Part shown: positions 1 to 9,632 of the stretch, piece after piece | How the letters are laid out: each line of letters starts with the position of its first letter | How positions within the stretch are numbered: position 1 is the first letter of the stretch | Origin: Lysobacterales bacterium | Lineage (GTDB): Bacteria; Pseudomonadota; Gammaproteobacteria; Xanthomonadales; Rhodanobacteraceae | Direction of reading: 5' to 3' | Length of the DNA stretch: 64,000 bases | Assembly (NCBI GenBank): GCA_017305055.1 | Contig: JAFKMZ010000009.1 | Coordinates: 1 to 64,000 of the forward strand | Program-made: the position numbers and the translations under genes | The notes under the pieces: generated by a model | What the model was told of the DNA's origin: nothing | What the model saw: only the letters and a program-made list of their open reading frames with translations | The model's database searches: none

Positions 1-1
1 C

Positions 2-2728
2 GCGCTGGAATCGGCGCCGCTGCTGCGTGGCGAGTTCCGCGCCGGGCAGCGCGGGGCCGGCAAGGGCATCGCCTTCCTGGTCGAGCGCGTCGAGGTCCGC
101 GACGGCCTGCTGGTCTACCGCGGCGAGGGGCGCGAGCTGGAGGAAGGCCAGCTCGACGATGAGCAAAGCGTCAGCCGCGCCAATGACCGCCTGATCGGCG
201 CGCGCACCGACAGCGTGGCCCAGTTCGAGCTGCGACTGGAGGCACTGCAGCGCCGCGCCGCCAGCCACCGCTCGCCGACCTGGGGCCTGTCCAGCGCCCG
301 CATCGGCCTGATCCCGCACCAGTTGCGCGTGGCCGGCATCGCCTCGATGCGGCGCCCGCCGCGGATCCTGCTGGCCGACGAGGTCGGTCTCGGCAAGACC
401 ATCGAGGCCGGCATGATCATCGCCCGCCAGCTCGCCACCGGCCGTGCCGCCCGCGTGCTGCTGCTGCTGCCCGATGCATTGGTATACCAATGGTTCGTCG
501 AGATGCTGCGGCGCTTCAACCTGAATTTTGCGATCTACGACCGTGAGCGCTGCGAAGGGCCGGACTTGGCCGAGGCCGACGCCGGCCAGCGCGGCAACCC
601 GTTCGAGGACGAACAGCTGGTCATTGCCGGCTTCGACTTCCTGCAGGGCTCGGCCAAGTGCGCGCAGCAGCTGTTGAACGCGCCGTGGGACCTCCTGGTG
701 GTCGACGAGGCGCATCACCTGGCCTGGGCGCCAGGAGCGCCCAGCCCACGCTATCTGCTGGTCGAGCAGCTGGCGGCGCTGGTCCCCGGGGTCGTCCTGC
801 TCACCGCCACCCCCGAACAGCTTGGGCGCAGCGGCCACTTCGCCCGGCTGCGCCTGCTTGATCCGCAGCGCTACACCGACCTGGACCACTACCTGCTGGA
901 GGCCGACACCTGGCTCGCCCTCTCGGCCCTGGCCGACCAGTTGATTGCAGGTGCCGCGCTGGACGAGCTGCAGAAATCCATGCTGGTCGAGACCCTGGGC
1001 CACGACCATCCGCTGGCCGTGCAGCTGGCCACTGCGGATGCGCGCGCCGACGTCGACGCCCTGCTGACGGCGCTGATCGATCGCCACGGCACCGGCCGCA
1101 GCATGTTCCGCAACACCCGCGCCGGTGTGGGCGGCTTCCCGCAGCGCATTCCGCATTGGCACATCGCCGCCGCCAGCGGCTGGGACGCGCCTGCACGCCA
1201 GGCCCTGCTGGCCGAGTTCCACGCCGACATCGAACAGCCGCCGGCTGCCATCGACCTGGACTACCGCGCCGACCAGCGGGTGGACCAACTGATCGCCGTG
1301 CTCGAGGCCCATCCGGACGACAAGTTCCTCCTGATCTGCCGCACCCAGGCCAAGGTGCGCGCGCTCGAGGACGCCCTGCGCCTCAAGAGCAGCGTGCGCG
1401 TGGCACGCTTCCATGAAGGCCTGGGCCTGGTGCAGCGCGACCGCAACGCGGCCTACTTCGCCCAGGCCGACGGCGCGCGCCTGCTGCTGTGCGCCGAGGT
1501 GGGTGCCGAGGGCCGCAACTTCCAGTTTGCCCATCACCTGGTCCTTTGGGACCTGCCGCTGGACCCGGACCTGCTGGAACAACGCATCGGGCGACTCGAC
1601 CGCATCGGCCAGCAGCACGCCATCGACATCCACATCCTGCTGGTTGCCGACAGCGCGCAACACGTGCTTGCGCGCTGGTACGACGAAGGCATGGACGCCT
1701 TCCGCCACAGTCCTGCCGATGCGCGCGGATTGCTGCGCACCTACGCCGAGCCGCTGGCGCGCCTGGCCGACGAGCACGCCCGCGGCGACGACAGCCGCGA
1801 CCAGGAGCTGGACGCGCTGCTGGGCGCCACGCAGGCCAGCCACGAACGCGCGGCCGAACTGATCCGCCGCGGCCGCGACCACCTGCTGGAACTGGCCTCG
1901 GCCCGCGACCCCCACGCCGACGAGCTGGCCGCGACCTTTGCCCGCGAGGAAGCCGACCCGGCGCGCGACGCCTTCGTGCAACGCCTGCTTGAGGCCTTCG
2001 GTATCCATGCCGAAGATCTGGGCGGCCAGGTCACCAAACTCGATCCGCAATACCTCTCCACCGATGCCTTGCCCGGGTTTGCCGAGGGGCCGATGTCGGT
2101 CACCTTCGACCGCCAGGTCGCGCTGGGCCGGGACGACCTGCCGCTGCTGCGCCTCGATCATCCGCTGATCCTCGGGGCGCTGGATCTGGCTCTTTCCAGC
2201 GAACTGGGCAATGCCACGTTCATGCTCGACGACGCGTTGCCGCCACATACGGCCTTGCTGCAGGCGGTCTACCTGCTCGAATGCGTGGCCGACCGGCGCC
2301 TGGACATCGAGCGCTTCCTTGCCACCCAGCCGCTGGCCGTCACGGTGGACACGCGACTCGTCGAGCGCGCCGACTTCCAGCCCAGCGCCATGGCGCTGCA
2401 GCGCGCGCCGGCGCGCAATATCGACAGCGCGCGCTATCGCAAGGTGCTGGCGCGGCTGGTGCCACCGATGCTGGAGCGCGCCGAGGGCCTGGCCGGCGAC
2501 CGAGCCACAACGGCAATCGACGCTGCGGTGGCCCAGGCCACGGCCACGCTGGACGCCGAACTCTCACGGCTGATGGCATTGCGCGCGGTCAACCCCTCGA
2601 TCAGCGCCGGCGAAATCACCGCGCTCACCGCCGAGCGCAGCGAGGTACTGGCTGCGCTGCCGGCGGCGCGCCTGCGGCTGGACGCGGTGCGCTTCGTGGT
2701 CAGCCCGGATTTCCTGCGCCTGCGTTGA
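2..2728 (+). CDS. rapA: RNA polymerase-associated SWI2/SNF2 ATPase RapA (5' truncated by window edge)
   Basis: The reading frame is open from base 2, so the start lies left of the window; 908 residues are visible against about 970 usual for RapA, so roughly 60 are missing. RapA recycles RNA polymerase by ATP-driven remodelling of stalled or post-termination complexes. Seen: a helicase motif I (DEVGLGKT) near visible residue 125, a DEAH box (VVDEAHHL, about residue 233), and motif VI (QRIGRLDRIGQ) near residue 457, followed by a long C-terminal RapA-type region. The order and spacing fit the two RecA-like lobes of RapA rather than a generic SNF2 protein. An internal GTG at 215 is in frame but not the real start. 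Confidence 0.93.
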   Translation, partial: ALESAPLLRGEFRAGQRGAGKGIAFLVERVEVRDGLLVYRGEGRELEEGQLDDEQSVSRANDRLIGARTDSVAQFELRLEALQRRAASHRSPTWGLSSARIGLIPHQLRVAGIASMRRPPRILLADEVGLGKTIEAGMIIARQLATGRAARVLLLLPDALVYQWFVEMLRRFNLNFAIYDRERCEGPDLAEADAGQRGNPFEDEQLVIAGFDFLQGSAKCAQQLLNAPWDLLVVDEAHHLAWAPGAPSPRYLLVEQLAALVPGVVLLTATPEQLGRSGHFARLRLLDPQRYTDLDHYLLEADTWLALSALADQLIAGAALDELQKSMLVETLGHDHPLAVQLATADARADVDALLTALIDRHGTGRSMFRNTRAGVGGFPQRIPHWHIAAASGWDAPARQALLAEFHADIEQPPAAIDLDYRADQRVDQLIAVLEAHPDDKFLLICRTQAKVRALEDALRLKSSVRVARFHEGLGLVQRDRNAAYFAQADGARLLLCAEVGAEGRNFQFAHHLVLWDLPLDPDLLEQRIGRLDRIGQQHAIDIHILLVADSAQHVLARWYDEGMDAFRHSPADARGLLRTYAEPLARLADEHARGDDSRDQELDALLGATQASHERAAELIRRGRDHLLELASARDPHADELAATFAREEADPARDAFVQRLLEAFGIHAEDLGGQVTKLDPQYLSTDALPGFAEGPMSVTFDRQVALGRDDLPLLRLDHPLILGALDLALSSELGNATFMLDDALPPHTALLQAVYLLECVADRRLDIERFLATQPLAVTVDTRLVERADFQPSAMALQRAPARNIDSARYRKVLARLVPPMLERAEGLAGDRATTAIDAAVAQATATLDAELSRLMALRAVNPSISAGEITALTAERSEVLAALPAARLRLDAVRFVVSPDFLRLR

Positions 2729-2768
2729 AGCCTGGAGCGTGCGCGGCAAAAGCCAGGCGCTGGCTGCG

Positions 2769-3422
2769 TCAGCGCAACAGCCGGCGCTTGGGCTTGACCG
2801 GCAGGTGCCCGCGCCAGTATTCGATCATGACAATGCCGGCCAGCATGCCGCCCAGGTGCGCGAAGTGCGCCACCCCCGCCTGCGTCCCCGTGACCCCCAT
2901 CACCAGTTCCACCGCTGCGTAGCCGATGACGAACAGCCACGCCGGCATGGGTATCGGCAGGAACATGAGAAAGATCTTCTCGTGCGGGTACAGCATGCCA
3001 AACGCCAGCAGCAATCCGAAGATCGCTCCCGATGCGCCTAGCGTGGGAAAGAACTTGTCCGGCGAGAAGTAGTACAGCACCAGCAGCTGCGCCACCGCTG
3101 CGGCAACCGCGCAGACGAAGTAGTAGACAAGGAAGTTGCGCGTGCCAAAGGTGCGCTCGATGGCGCCGCCGAACATGAACAGGGCGAGCATGTTGAAGGC
3201 GATGTGCGTGAAGCCGCCATGCATGAAGGCATAGGTCACCAGCTGCCAGGGACGAAAGCCGATCGAGACCAGGCCGCTGGCGCTCCGGAACACCTGGTCC
3301 GGTCCCCACGGCCACAGCGCGAAATGGGCCAGCAGGACCTCCCCGGCCACCTGCTGCAGCAGGAAGATCACCACATTGGCGATCAGCAGGTTGCGGGTGA
3401 CCGGTGGCAGGTCAAAGGACAT
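2769..3422 (-). CDS. Rhomboid-family intramembrane serine protease
   Basis: A 217-residue, six-helix-type membrane protein that would cleave transmembrane substrates inside the membrane. Visible hallmarks are the serine-containing LGASGAIFG motif, the HGGFTHIAFNM segment in the second helix, and the catalytic-histidine helix VAHFAHLGG near the C-terminus. The start at 3422 (MSFDLPPVTRN) is chosen because GGAG lies 7 nt upstream; the frame is open further upstream to 3608, but that extension is cysteine-rich and lacks any sign of coding. It is divergent from the SCO1 gene and convergent with rapA. The substrate cannot be predicted. Confidence 0.88.
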   Translation of the reverse strand: MSFDLPPVTRNLLIANVVIFLLQQVAGEVLLAHFALWPWGPDQVFRSASGLVSIGFRPWQLVTYAFMHGGFTHIAFNMLALFMFGGAIERTFGTRNFLVYYFVCAVAAAVAQLLVLYYFSPDKFFPTLGASGAIFGLLLAFGMLYPHEKIFLMFLPIPMPAWLFVIGYAAVELVMGVTGTQAGVAHFAHLGGMLAGIVMIEYWRGHLPVKPKRRLLR

Positions 3423-3518
3423 CTGGCAACTCCGGCAAAGGCGACAAGGGTAACGAGCACAGCACCATGAGGGCAACGTATGGCGCGGGTCGACGCACTG
3501 GGACAATTCAGCGCACGT

Positions 3519-3539
3519 GACCAGGATGCGATCCTGGTC
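3519..3539. promoter_or_regulatory. 21-bp inverted repeat in the rhomboid/SCO1 divergent region
   Basis: GACCAGGAT-gcg-ATCCTGGTC is a perfect 9-bp inverted repeat with a 3-nt spacer, 27 nt before the SCO1 start. A TATGCT box (3554-3559) follows and would place transcription start almost at the ATG. This looks like an operator, but no regulator is identified. Confidence 0.4.
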
Positions 3540-3566
3540 CGCGGCGATTGTCGTATGCTTCGGGTG

Positions 3567-4217
3567 ATGAATGCCGTGAAACCGTGTCGCCCGACCCGTC
3601 ACCACCACCCGCTGCGCTCGACCCTGCTCCTGTCATGCCTGGCCCTGCTGGCCGCGCTGGCGCTTGCCGGCTGCCAGCGTTCTGGCGCCTTGCCGCTGCG
3701 CCTGACCAACCTCAGCGGACACATGCCCAACCTGTCGTTTTCCCTCACCGACGACCAGGGCAAGGCGGTCACCGCCAGCGACTACCTGGGCAAGGTGGTG
3801 CTGCTGTACTTCGGCTACACGCATTGCCCCGACGTCTGCCCGCTCACCCTGGCCCACCTGCACGTGGTGATGCAGCGCCTGGGGCCGCTCGCCGATGGCG
3901 CCCGCATCCTGTTCGTGTCGGTCGATCCGGCACGCGACACGCCGGAAATCCTGCACTCGTACGTCACCGCGTTCGACCCGCGTGCCGTCGGCCTCACCGG
4001 CAGCCCGCGCGCCCTGGAGCGGCTCAGCAAGGACTACCGCGCCGCCTTCAGCCGTGAACCCGACCAGGCGAACGGCGACTACGAGGTGTCGCACAGCGCC
4101 GGCGTGTACATCTTCGACGCCCAGGGCCGGGCCCGCGTGCTCGCCAGCCCAGCCGCCTCGCAGGACGACATCGTCCACGACCTGCACCTGCTGATCAGCC
4201 AGGAGGCCAAGCCATGA
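3567..4217 (+). CDS. SCO1/SenC-family copper chaperone for cytochrome oxidase
   Basis: A 216-residue thioredoxin-fold lipoprotein that delivers copper to, or reduces, the CuA site of cytochrome c oxidase at the periplasmic face. Residues 20-36 form a lipoprotein signal (LALAGC, Cys36). The copper ligands are present: CPDVC (Cys87, Cys91) and the distal His176 in YEVSHSAG. The start at 3567 gives a normal signal peptide; an in-frame ATG at 3555 is possible. No clear Shine-Dalgarno precedes it and a TATGCT box lies 7 nt upstream, so the transcript may be leaderless. The stop overlaps the next gene by 4 bp (ATGA), implying coupled translation with the PCuAC protein. Confidence 0.92.
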   Translation: MNAVKPCRPTRHHHPLRSTLLLSCLALLAALALAGCQRSGALPLRLTNLSGHMPNLSFSLTDDQGKAVTASDYLGKVVLLYFGYTHCPDVCPLTLAHLHVVMQRLGPLADGARILFVSVDPARDTPEILHSYVTAFDPRAVGLTGSPRALERLSKDYRAAFSREPDQANGDYEVSHSAGVYIFDAQGRARVLASPAASQDDIVHDLHLLISQEAKP

Positions 4218-4717
4218 CGCGGACCCGCACATCCGGCATCGCCAGCATCATGCGGGCGCGCGTCTGGCCACTGGCCGCTGCGTGCCTGCTCGTCGGCCTG
4301 CTGCCATGCGCAGCCGCGCAGGCCACTGCCGCCCAGCAAGTGCACGCCACCCAGGCCTGGATCCGCGTCTTGCCGGGCGCGCTCCCGGCTGGCGCCTACG
4401 TCACCTTGCGCAACGACGGCGACCAGCCGGTGCAACTGACCGGGGCCAAGAGCAGCAGCTACGCGCAGGCGATGCTGCACCAGAGCTCGATGTCCGGCGG
4501 CATGAGCCATATGAGCGGGATCGGGTCGCTGGCCATTCCGGCCCACGGCCAGGTGGTGCTGGCACCTGCCGGCTATCACCTGATGCTGATGCACGCGATC
4601 GCACCGGTCGTGCCTGGTACCCGCGTGCGGCTGACGCTCGAGTTCAGTGACGGCAGCTCATTGCCGGTGGAATTCCTCGCCCGCCCAGCCAACGCCATCG
4701 GTCCCGATTCACACTGA
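4214..4717 (+). CDS. Periplasmic copper chaperone PCuAC (DUF461 family)
   Basis: A 167-residue exported protein with a signal sequence to about residue 36. PCuAC proteins carry Cu(I) to the oxidase or to SCO1. The characteristic Met/His site is visible: MLHQSSMSGGMSHM (His89, Met93, Met97, Met100) and, further on, YHLMLMH (His122, Met124). The gene begins in a 4-bp overlap with the SCO1 stop codon, and a CtaG-type gene is adjacent on the other strand, so the three form a cytochrome-oxidase copper-assembly neighbourhood even though no oxidase subunit gene is in the window. Confidence 0.92.
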   Translation: MTRTRTSGIASIMRARVWPLAAACLLVGLLPCAAAQATAAQQVHATQAWIRVLPGALPAGAYVTLRNDGDQPVQLTGAKSSSYAQAMLHQSSMSGGMSHMSGIGSLAIPAHGQVVLAPAGYHLMLMHAIAPVVPGTRVRLTLEFSDGSSLPVEFLARPANAIGPDSH

Positions 4718-4750
4718 GCTTCGTCCGCGGTGGCGCTGCCGGCCGGCCGA

Positions 4751-5641
4751 TCAATCGGAGGCGAGCTGGCCCGGGGCGTGCCCATGCATCGGCATACCGG
4801 GCCGCATGCGGCGTGACAGGCGACCATTGCGCGACAGGCGCAACCACTGTCGCAACGCGAGCATGGCGCCCAGTGTTTCCAGCATGGCCGACGGTACCCA
4901 GATGATCAGTCCGCCGATCATCTGCCCGGTGATCACGTTGAGCGTGAGCGCGCGACCGCAAATCTCGAAGATCGGATACAGGTCCGACCTGGAAAAAGTG
5001 ATGATCGCGCCAGCCAGCATCTGCGGCGCCATGGTGATGCCCGGCGACAACACCCGCATCCCCGCCTGCATGCGCCCAGGCGGGTGCGGCCGATGGTCGA
5101 GCACCAGGGACCAGTAGGCGAAGCCGCTGACGAGCATGCTCCAGTTCATGAAACGGTAGATGCGCCAGTCCAGCATCGCCAGTTCCTGCATGCGCGGAAC
5201 CAGCCAGATCAGGATGAAACCGATGAACAGCAGGGTCGCCACCACCGGATTCAGCAGCACACCGGTGACCGTGCGCCAAGGCCAGGACTGCCGCACCCGC
5301 CGCAGCCAACGCAGGCGCCACCTCAGTGGCAAGCCGGCACGCAGCACCACGGCGGGGTAGGACGCGACCACCAACAGCGGCGCGAGGTGATGCAGGAACA
5401 GCTGCTGGGTGCGATGCACCAGGAACTCGTGTTCGGCGTAGAAATCCAGGTAGGTCTGCAGCGACAGGTAGATGATCGCCATGCCGCTCCAGAACGCCAC
5501 GCGGCGCCAGGTTCCGACATGCAGGCGCCGGCTGCCACGCAGATACAACGCGCCGGCGAGGATGAACGTGGCCAGGAATACCCACGAAAATTCCCACGGC
5601 TCTGCCCACTTCAGTACGCTCGCAATCACCGCAGCAACCAA
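4751..5641 (-). CDS. Caa3-type CtaG cytochrome c oxidase assembly factor
   Basis: A 296-residue multi-helix membrane protein of the Caa3_CtaG family, associated with maturation of heme-copper oxidases. Typical family features seen are HEFLVHRTQQLFLHHLAPLLVV and a C-terminal block PQMLAGAIITF with several hydrophobic helices. Both convergent neighbours (SCO1, PCuAC) are copper chaperones. The frame opens at a TTG (5641), with a GTG at 5629 as alternative; no ATG is available because an in-frame stop lies upstream. The 273 bp beyond (5642-5914) show no convincing gene; only a TATGAT box on the minus strand near 5663 hints at a promoter. Confidence 0.85.
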   Translation of the reverse strand: MVAAVIASVLKWAEPWEFSWVFLATFILAGALYLRGSRRLHVGTWRRVAFWSGMAIIYLSLQTYLDFYAEHEFLVHRTQQLFLHHLAPLLVVASYPAVVLRAGLPLRWRLRWLRRVRQSWPWRTVTGVLLNPVVATLLFIGFILIWLVPRMQELAMLDWRIYRFMNWSMLVSGFAYWSLVLDHRPHPPGRMQAGMRVLSPGITMAPQMLAGAIITFSRSDLYPIFEICGRALTLNVITGQMIGGLIIWVPSAMLETLGAMLALRQWLRLSRNGRLSRRMRPGMPMHGHAPGQLASD

Positions 5642-5914
5642 TCCGCCGAACCCATCCCGATATCATAGCCGCCCGCCGCGCTGTCTTCGTCATTGCCCAC
5701 GGGCCGGATGCAGCATCGCTGCGCCCCGAATCCGCATGGCGTGGGAATCCGGCGCCGTTCGCGGCGGCTGGGGCGCGCTGTTTCGCCGCAGGCAAATCCA
5801 CCACGCCCCCGGTCCCAGACGGCCGCGTCGCCAGCTCCCTCTCCCCCCGACAGCCTCATTCATGCATATCGTGCAGGAGGGGAAGAGCACGGCCCACCAG
5901 CAGTTGCAGCCGCT

Positions 5915-7807
5915 TCAGCGGCGACGGCTGCGCCGCATGCGGCGCCAGCCGTAGATCAGCCCAAACAGGATCAGCAGCGACGGGATGAGGGTGATGTTGA
6001 TGATCTTGATGCGCAGTCCAAGGGCATCGATCTCGTCATTCAACTGGTGCTGTACGCTGCGCAGCTCCGTGGTGATCGCCAGCTGGCGCTGGCGGAACTG
6101 CTCGATCTCACGGCGTTGCGCGGTGCCGGCGCCGTTGCCCGGGCGCAATTCGTCGACCCGCCGGCGCATATCGGCCAATTCCTGCTCGAGCTCGCGCTCC
6201 TTCTGCAGGAACTTGCGGTCGGCGACGTTGCGCAAGGCCTGCACCCTGGTGAACGGACGGCGCGAGGTGGAGCGACTGCGGATCGACAGCAGGGCGGACG
6301 AACCGCTGAGGTTGTCCACCATGTTGGTCACGAAATCGCCGTTGTCGGCAAAGATGCGCAGCATGGTCTGACCGAGCACGGTCTGCGGCTCCGCCCACAA
6401 GCGGTCGCTCAGCAAATCCGTGTCGGCAACCAGGATCACCCGGGCGGAGTCAGCGGCCTGGGCCTGGTGGCCGGCTTGCTCCGCACGCTCCGGAAAGGCG
6501 CTGACCAGGGGCCCACGCAGCTGGGCTGCCAGCACGTAGTTGGCGTCACCTGGCTGGTAGTGCTGCAGCAGGGCGTTGGGATCGTTGCTGGCATCGAGTA
6601 CCCGCTGCGTGGGCACCAGCATCGCGTCGGAGCTGCTCTGCAGCAGCGGCACCAGGCGCGTGTGTGCAGCTGCCGCCAGGTCGAAGTGCCCGGCAGTGGA
6701 GACATTGACGTTCTGCAGGCTCGCGGTGATCGGGTCGGCGAGATTGAGTTCACGGGTGCCAAGACTGAGCATCGCGGGGTGCTTGAGGCTGTGGCCGTCC
6801 AGCTCGATGGGCAGGGCGAGCGAGCGGTCCAGCACCACCTGTCCCGGGTCGAAGACCACGCCCCAGGCCTTGAACAGCCGCGGCAGGTCCGAGCCGTGGT
6901 CCGGCAAGGTCAGGCTGCCGGGCCCATAGGGTGAGGTGTCGAGCTCGGCGTCCGGGTCGACGAACACGATCACGTGTCCGCCGCGCATCAGGTATTGGTC
7001 AATGGCGTACTGGACGTCCACAGACAGGTGCTTGGGCTGGATCACCAGCAGCACCTGCACGTCGGGGTCGATCTGCCTGAGCGTGGCAGGGTCGAGCATG
7101 CGCACGGCAAACAACTGGTCGAGCTGGCGCATGATCGTCCATGGCGGGGTGCCGTCCGCCGGATTGCCGGCTACCGGCAACGAACTGATGACGCCGACGT
7201 CGGGCTTGTGCGTCTGGTCCAGCTCGTACAGCAGCCGCGCGATGTCGTACTCCAGGAACGCCTCACGGGACGGATCGAAAAACGGTATGGACAAGCTCCG
7301 TGTCGGCGCCTGGTCCGCGGCGCCACCGGCATCACTGGCAGCGGTGCTGCCGGCCAGGCCAAAAAACACCCGCTCGCCATTGCTGCCGCCACTTGCCGCA
7401 ATCAGGCCGCTGCTCTGCGCGCTGGCCTCGTCGTCCGAATACGGCACCGGGTCCACCCATTGCAGATGGATACGCCCGTCCGAGCGCGCCACCATCTCCT
7501 GCAGCATCTCGCGGACGCGCAGATCGTAGCTGCGCAGCTGCGGCAGGTCGCGCGCGGCATGCGCGGAAAAATACAAGGTCAAATGCAGTGGCGTCTGCAG
7601 CTGGTCGATGATGTGCACCGTGCCCGGCGTCAAGGTATACAGACGATCCGCGGTCAGGTCGATGCGCCAGTTCGGCAGCCAACGGCTGGTGGCGATGATC
7701 AGGGGCACGGACACCAGCACCAGCAGGGCCAGCCAGCCGAACAGCCAGGTGCTGCGCCGTGCGTGGCGCAGGGCCGATGGACGATCACGTCGAGGCAACA
7801 GGCGCAT
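5915..7807 (-). CDS. GldG-like substrate-binding/auxiliary ABC exporter component
   Basis: A 630-residue protein with one N-terminal helix (about 22-42), a large extracytoplasmic region and one C-terminal helix (about 600-620). The opening LTADRLYTLTPGTVHIIDQL is the signature of the GldG/ABC_transp_aux family, and residues about 545-595 look like a coiled coil rich in Glu/Arg/Gln. It follows gldF with a 3-nt gap and belongs to a three-gene gldA-F-G type transporter. In Bacteroidetes this set supports gliding; in proteobacteria such sets are widespread and their substrate is unknown. Confidence 0.85.
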   Translation of the reverse strand: MRLLPRRDRPSALRHARRSTWLFGWLALLVLVSVPLIIATSRWLPNWRIDLTADRLYTLTPGTVHIIDQLQTPLHLTLYFSAHAARDLPQLRSYDLRVREMLQEMVARSDGRIHLQWVDPVPYSDDEASAQSSGLIAASGGSNGERVFFGLAGSTAASDAGGAADQAPTRSLSIPFFDPSREAFLEYDIARLLYELDQTHKPDVGVISSLPVAGNPADGTPPWTIMRQLDQLFAVRMLDPATLRQIDPDVQVLLVIQPKHLSVDVQYAIDQYLMRGGHVIVFVDPDAELDTSPYGPGSLTLPDHGSDLPRLFKAWGVVFDPGQVVLDRSLALPIELDGHSLKHPAMLSLGTRELNLADPITASLQNVNVSTAGHFDLAAAAHTRLVPLLQSSSDAMLVPTQRVLDASNDPNALLQHYQPGDANYVLAAQLRGPLVSAFPERAEQAGHQAQAADSARVILVADTDLLSDRLWAEPQTVLGQTMLRIFADNGDFVTNMVDNLSGSSALLSIRSRSTSRRPFTRVQALRNVADRKFLQKERELEQELADMRRRVDELRPGNGAGTAQRREIEQFRQRQLAITTELRSVQHQLNDEIDALGLRIKIINITLIPSLLILFGLIYGWRRMRRSRRR

Positions 7808-7810
7808 TGC

Positions 7811-8545
7811 TCAGCGCGTCCGCTTCAGGTCGAGCAGCAGCACCCCGGCGAGCAGCCAGCCGAAGGTGGTGAGCACGAAATACAGCAGGTCGCGAACATC
7901 CAGCACGCCGCGTGAGATCGCCTCGAAATGGCGCAGCATCGACAGGTGCGCGACACCCTTGACCAGCTTGCCCATGACCGGCCCCCGGAACAGGTCGACG
8001 ATCTGCGGCATGCCGATCAGCACGAACAGCGTGCAGGCCAGCGCGGTGAGGATGAACGCCACCACCTGGCTGCGGGTCAGCGCCGACATGCACGCGCCGA
8101 TGGCGATGAAGCTGCCGGCCATCAGCCAGCTGCCCAGGTAACCGGCAACGATCACGCCGTTGTCAGCCGGTCCGAGGTAGTTGACCGTGATCCACAGCGG
8201 GAAGGTCAGCGCCAGGCCGAGGCCGACGAACAGCCAAGCCGCCAGGAACTTCCCGGCCATGGCCTGGGCCAGGGTCACCGGCAGCGTAAGCAGCAGCTCC
8301 AGGGTTCCGGCATTGGCCTCCTCGGCCCACATGCGCATGGTGACGGCCGGCACCAGGATCAGGTACAGCCATGGCTGCATGGCGAAAAACGGTTGCAGGT
8401 CGGCCTGTCCGCGCTCGTAGAAGTCGCCGACGAAGAAGGTGAGGATGGCGCTCAGCACCAGGAACATGACCAGGAACACGTAGGCCACGGGGGTGACGAA
8501 ATAGCTGCGCAGCTCGCGCCGCAGCACCGCGATCACTGGACTCAC
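7811..8545 (-). CDS. ABC-2 type permease, GldF-like
   Basis: A 244-residue membrane protein with six predicted helices, no ATPase motifs, and the opening RRELRSYFVTPVAYVFLVMF typical of ABC-2/GldF permeases. The MWAEEANAGTLELLLTLPV stretch is the family coupling region. It overlaps the upstream ATPase gene by 4 bp (ATGA) and is followed 3 nt later by the GldG-like gene, so the three are co-translated components of one exporter. Confidence 0.88.
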   Translation of the reverse strand: MSPVIAVLRRELRSYFVTPVAYVFLVMFLVLSAILTFFVGDFYERGQADLQPFFAMQPWLYLILVPAVTMRMWAEEANAGTLELLLTLPVTLAQAMAGKFLAAWLFVGLGLALTFPLWITVNYLGPADNGVIVAGYLGSWLMAGSFIAIGACMSALTRSQVVAFILTALACTLFVLIGMPQIVDLFRGPVMGKLVKGVAHLSMLRHFEAISRGVLDVRDLLYFVLTTFGWLLAGVLLLDLKRTR

Positions 8546-9492
8546 GGCACCGGCCCCGCTGGCGCGGCGCCATCGACGGCCGTGGTGATTTGGCGGAAGA
8601 CCTCGTCCAGGCGGCCGCTCTCGAGCTGGATTTCAGACACCTCCAAGCCCTGCTCGCGCAGCAACTGCTGCACTGGCCCGAGGATGCGCTGGCCCGGCTT
8701 GGGGAACACCGTCGTGCGGCCATCCAGCGGATCGACCTCGATTGCCGCCACCTGCGGCAGGCGTCCCAGCATTTCCTGCGCCATGCCGCTACCTGGCGCG
8801 CTGAACGACACCGCGCCGTGGTAGCGCGACTGCTGCTCCAGCTCAGCAGGCGTGGCATCGGCCAGCAGGCGGCCGCGGGCGATGATCACCACGCGGTTGC
8901 ACAGCGCATGGACCTCTTCCAGCAGATGCGTCGAGATCAGGATGGTGCGGTTGCGCGCCATGACGTCGATCAGCTGGCGCACTGCGTGTTTCTGGTTCGG
9001 GTCCAGGCCGTCGGTCGGCTCATCCAGCATCAACACTGGCGGATCGTGCAGGATCGCCTGGGCCAGGCCGGCGCGGCGCCGCAAGCCCTTGGACAAGGTG
9101 TCGATGCAGCTGTCGAGGACTTCCTCCAGTTGCAGCTGCTGGACCACCTGGTCGAAGCGCTGCCAGTCGGCCTCGCTGTGCAGCCGCCGCATGTGCTGGA
9201 TGAAGTGCAGGAACTCGCGCACGGTCATCTCGCCGTAGCCGGGCGCGCCCTCTGGGAGATACCCGAGCGCGCGCTTGGCCGCGAGTGGCTCACGCAGGAT
9301 GTCGTGTCCGCAGACGCGCGCAGTGCCGGAGGTCGGTACCAGGAACCCCGAGATCATGCGCATGGCGGTGGATTTGCCAGCGCCGTTGGGGCCAAGCAGG
9401 CCCAGCACCTGGCCAGGCTCAACGCGGATGCTCAACGCATCCACTGCAGTCAGGTTGCCGTAGCACCGCGTCAGCTGGTCGGTCTCGATCAT
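8542..9492 (-). CDS. ABC transporter ATP-binding protein, GldA-like
   Basis: A 316-residue ATPase: Walker A GPNGAGKST near residue 35, signature LSKGLRRRAGLAQ, Walker B VLMLDEPTDGLDP, and an H-loop (ISTHLL). The extra C-terminal domain of about 90 residues is usual in the GldA/CcmA/NatA group. It is the first gene of the exporter unit, ahead of the permease (4-bp overlap). The upstream gap (9493-9671) holds only a strong palindrome. Confidence 0.9.
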   Translation of the reverse strand: MIETDQLTRCYGNLTAVDALSIRVEPGQVLGLLGPNGAGKSTAMRMISGFLVPTSGTARVCGHDILREPLAAKRALGYLPEGAPGYGEMTVREFLHFIQHMRRLHSEADWQRFDQVVQQLQLEEVLDSCIDTLSKGLRRRAGLAQAILHDPPVLMLDEPTDGLDPNQKHAVRQLIDVMARNRTILISTHLLEEVHALCNRVVIIARGRLLADATPAELEQQSRYHGAVSFSAPGSGMAQEMLGRLPQVAAIEVDPLDGRTTVFPKPGQRILGPVQQLLREQGLEVSEIQLESGRLDEVFRQITTAVDGAAPAGPVP

Positions 9493-9632
9493 GCCCGTCG
9501 CACCGCATCAGGCCAGGGCTGGGGCGTACCAGCGCGCCACTTCCGCGCCCCGCCCGGCATGTGGGCTGTGGCGTCCGGCTGTCAGGACCAACCGCAAACA
9601 GCGGCGGTCCGATCCGAAGCCCACGAGACCCA

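Noticed and set aside
3423-3608. N-terminal extension of the rhomboid protein
   Set aside because: Cysteine-rich translation without homology overlapping the SCO1 promoter; a good ribosome site precedes 3422.
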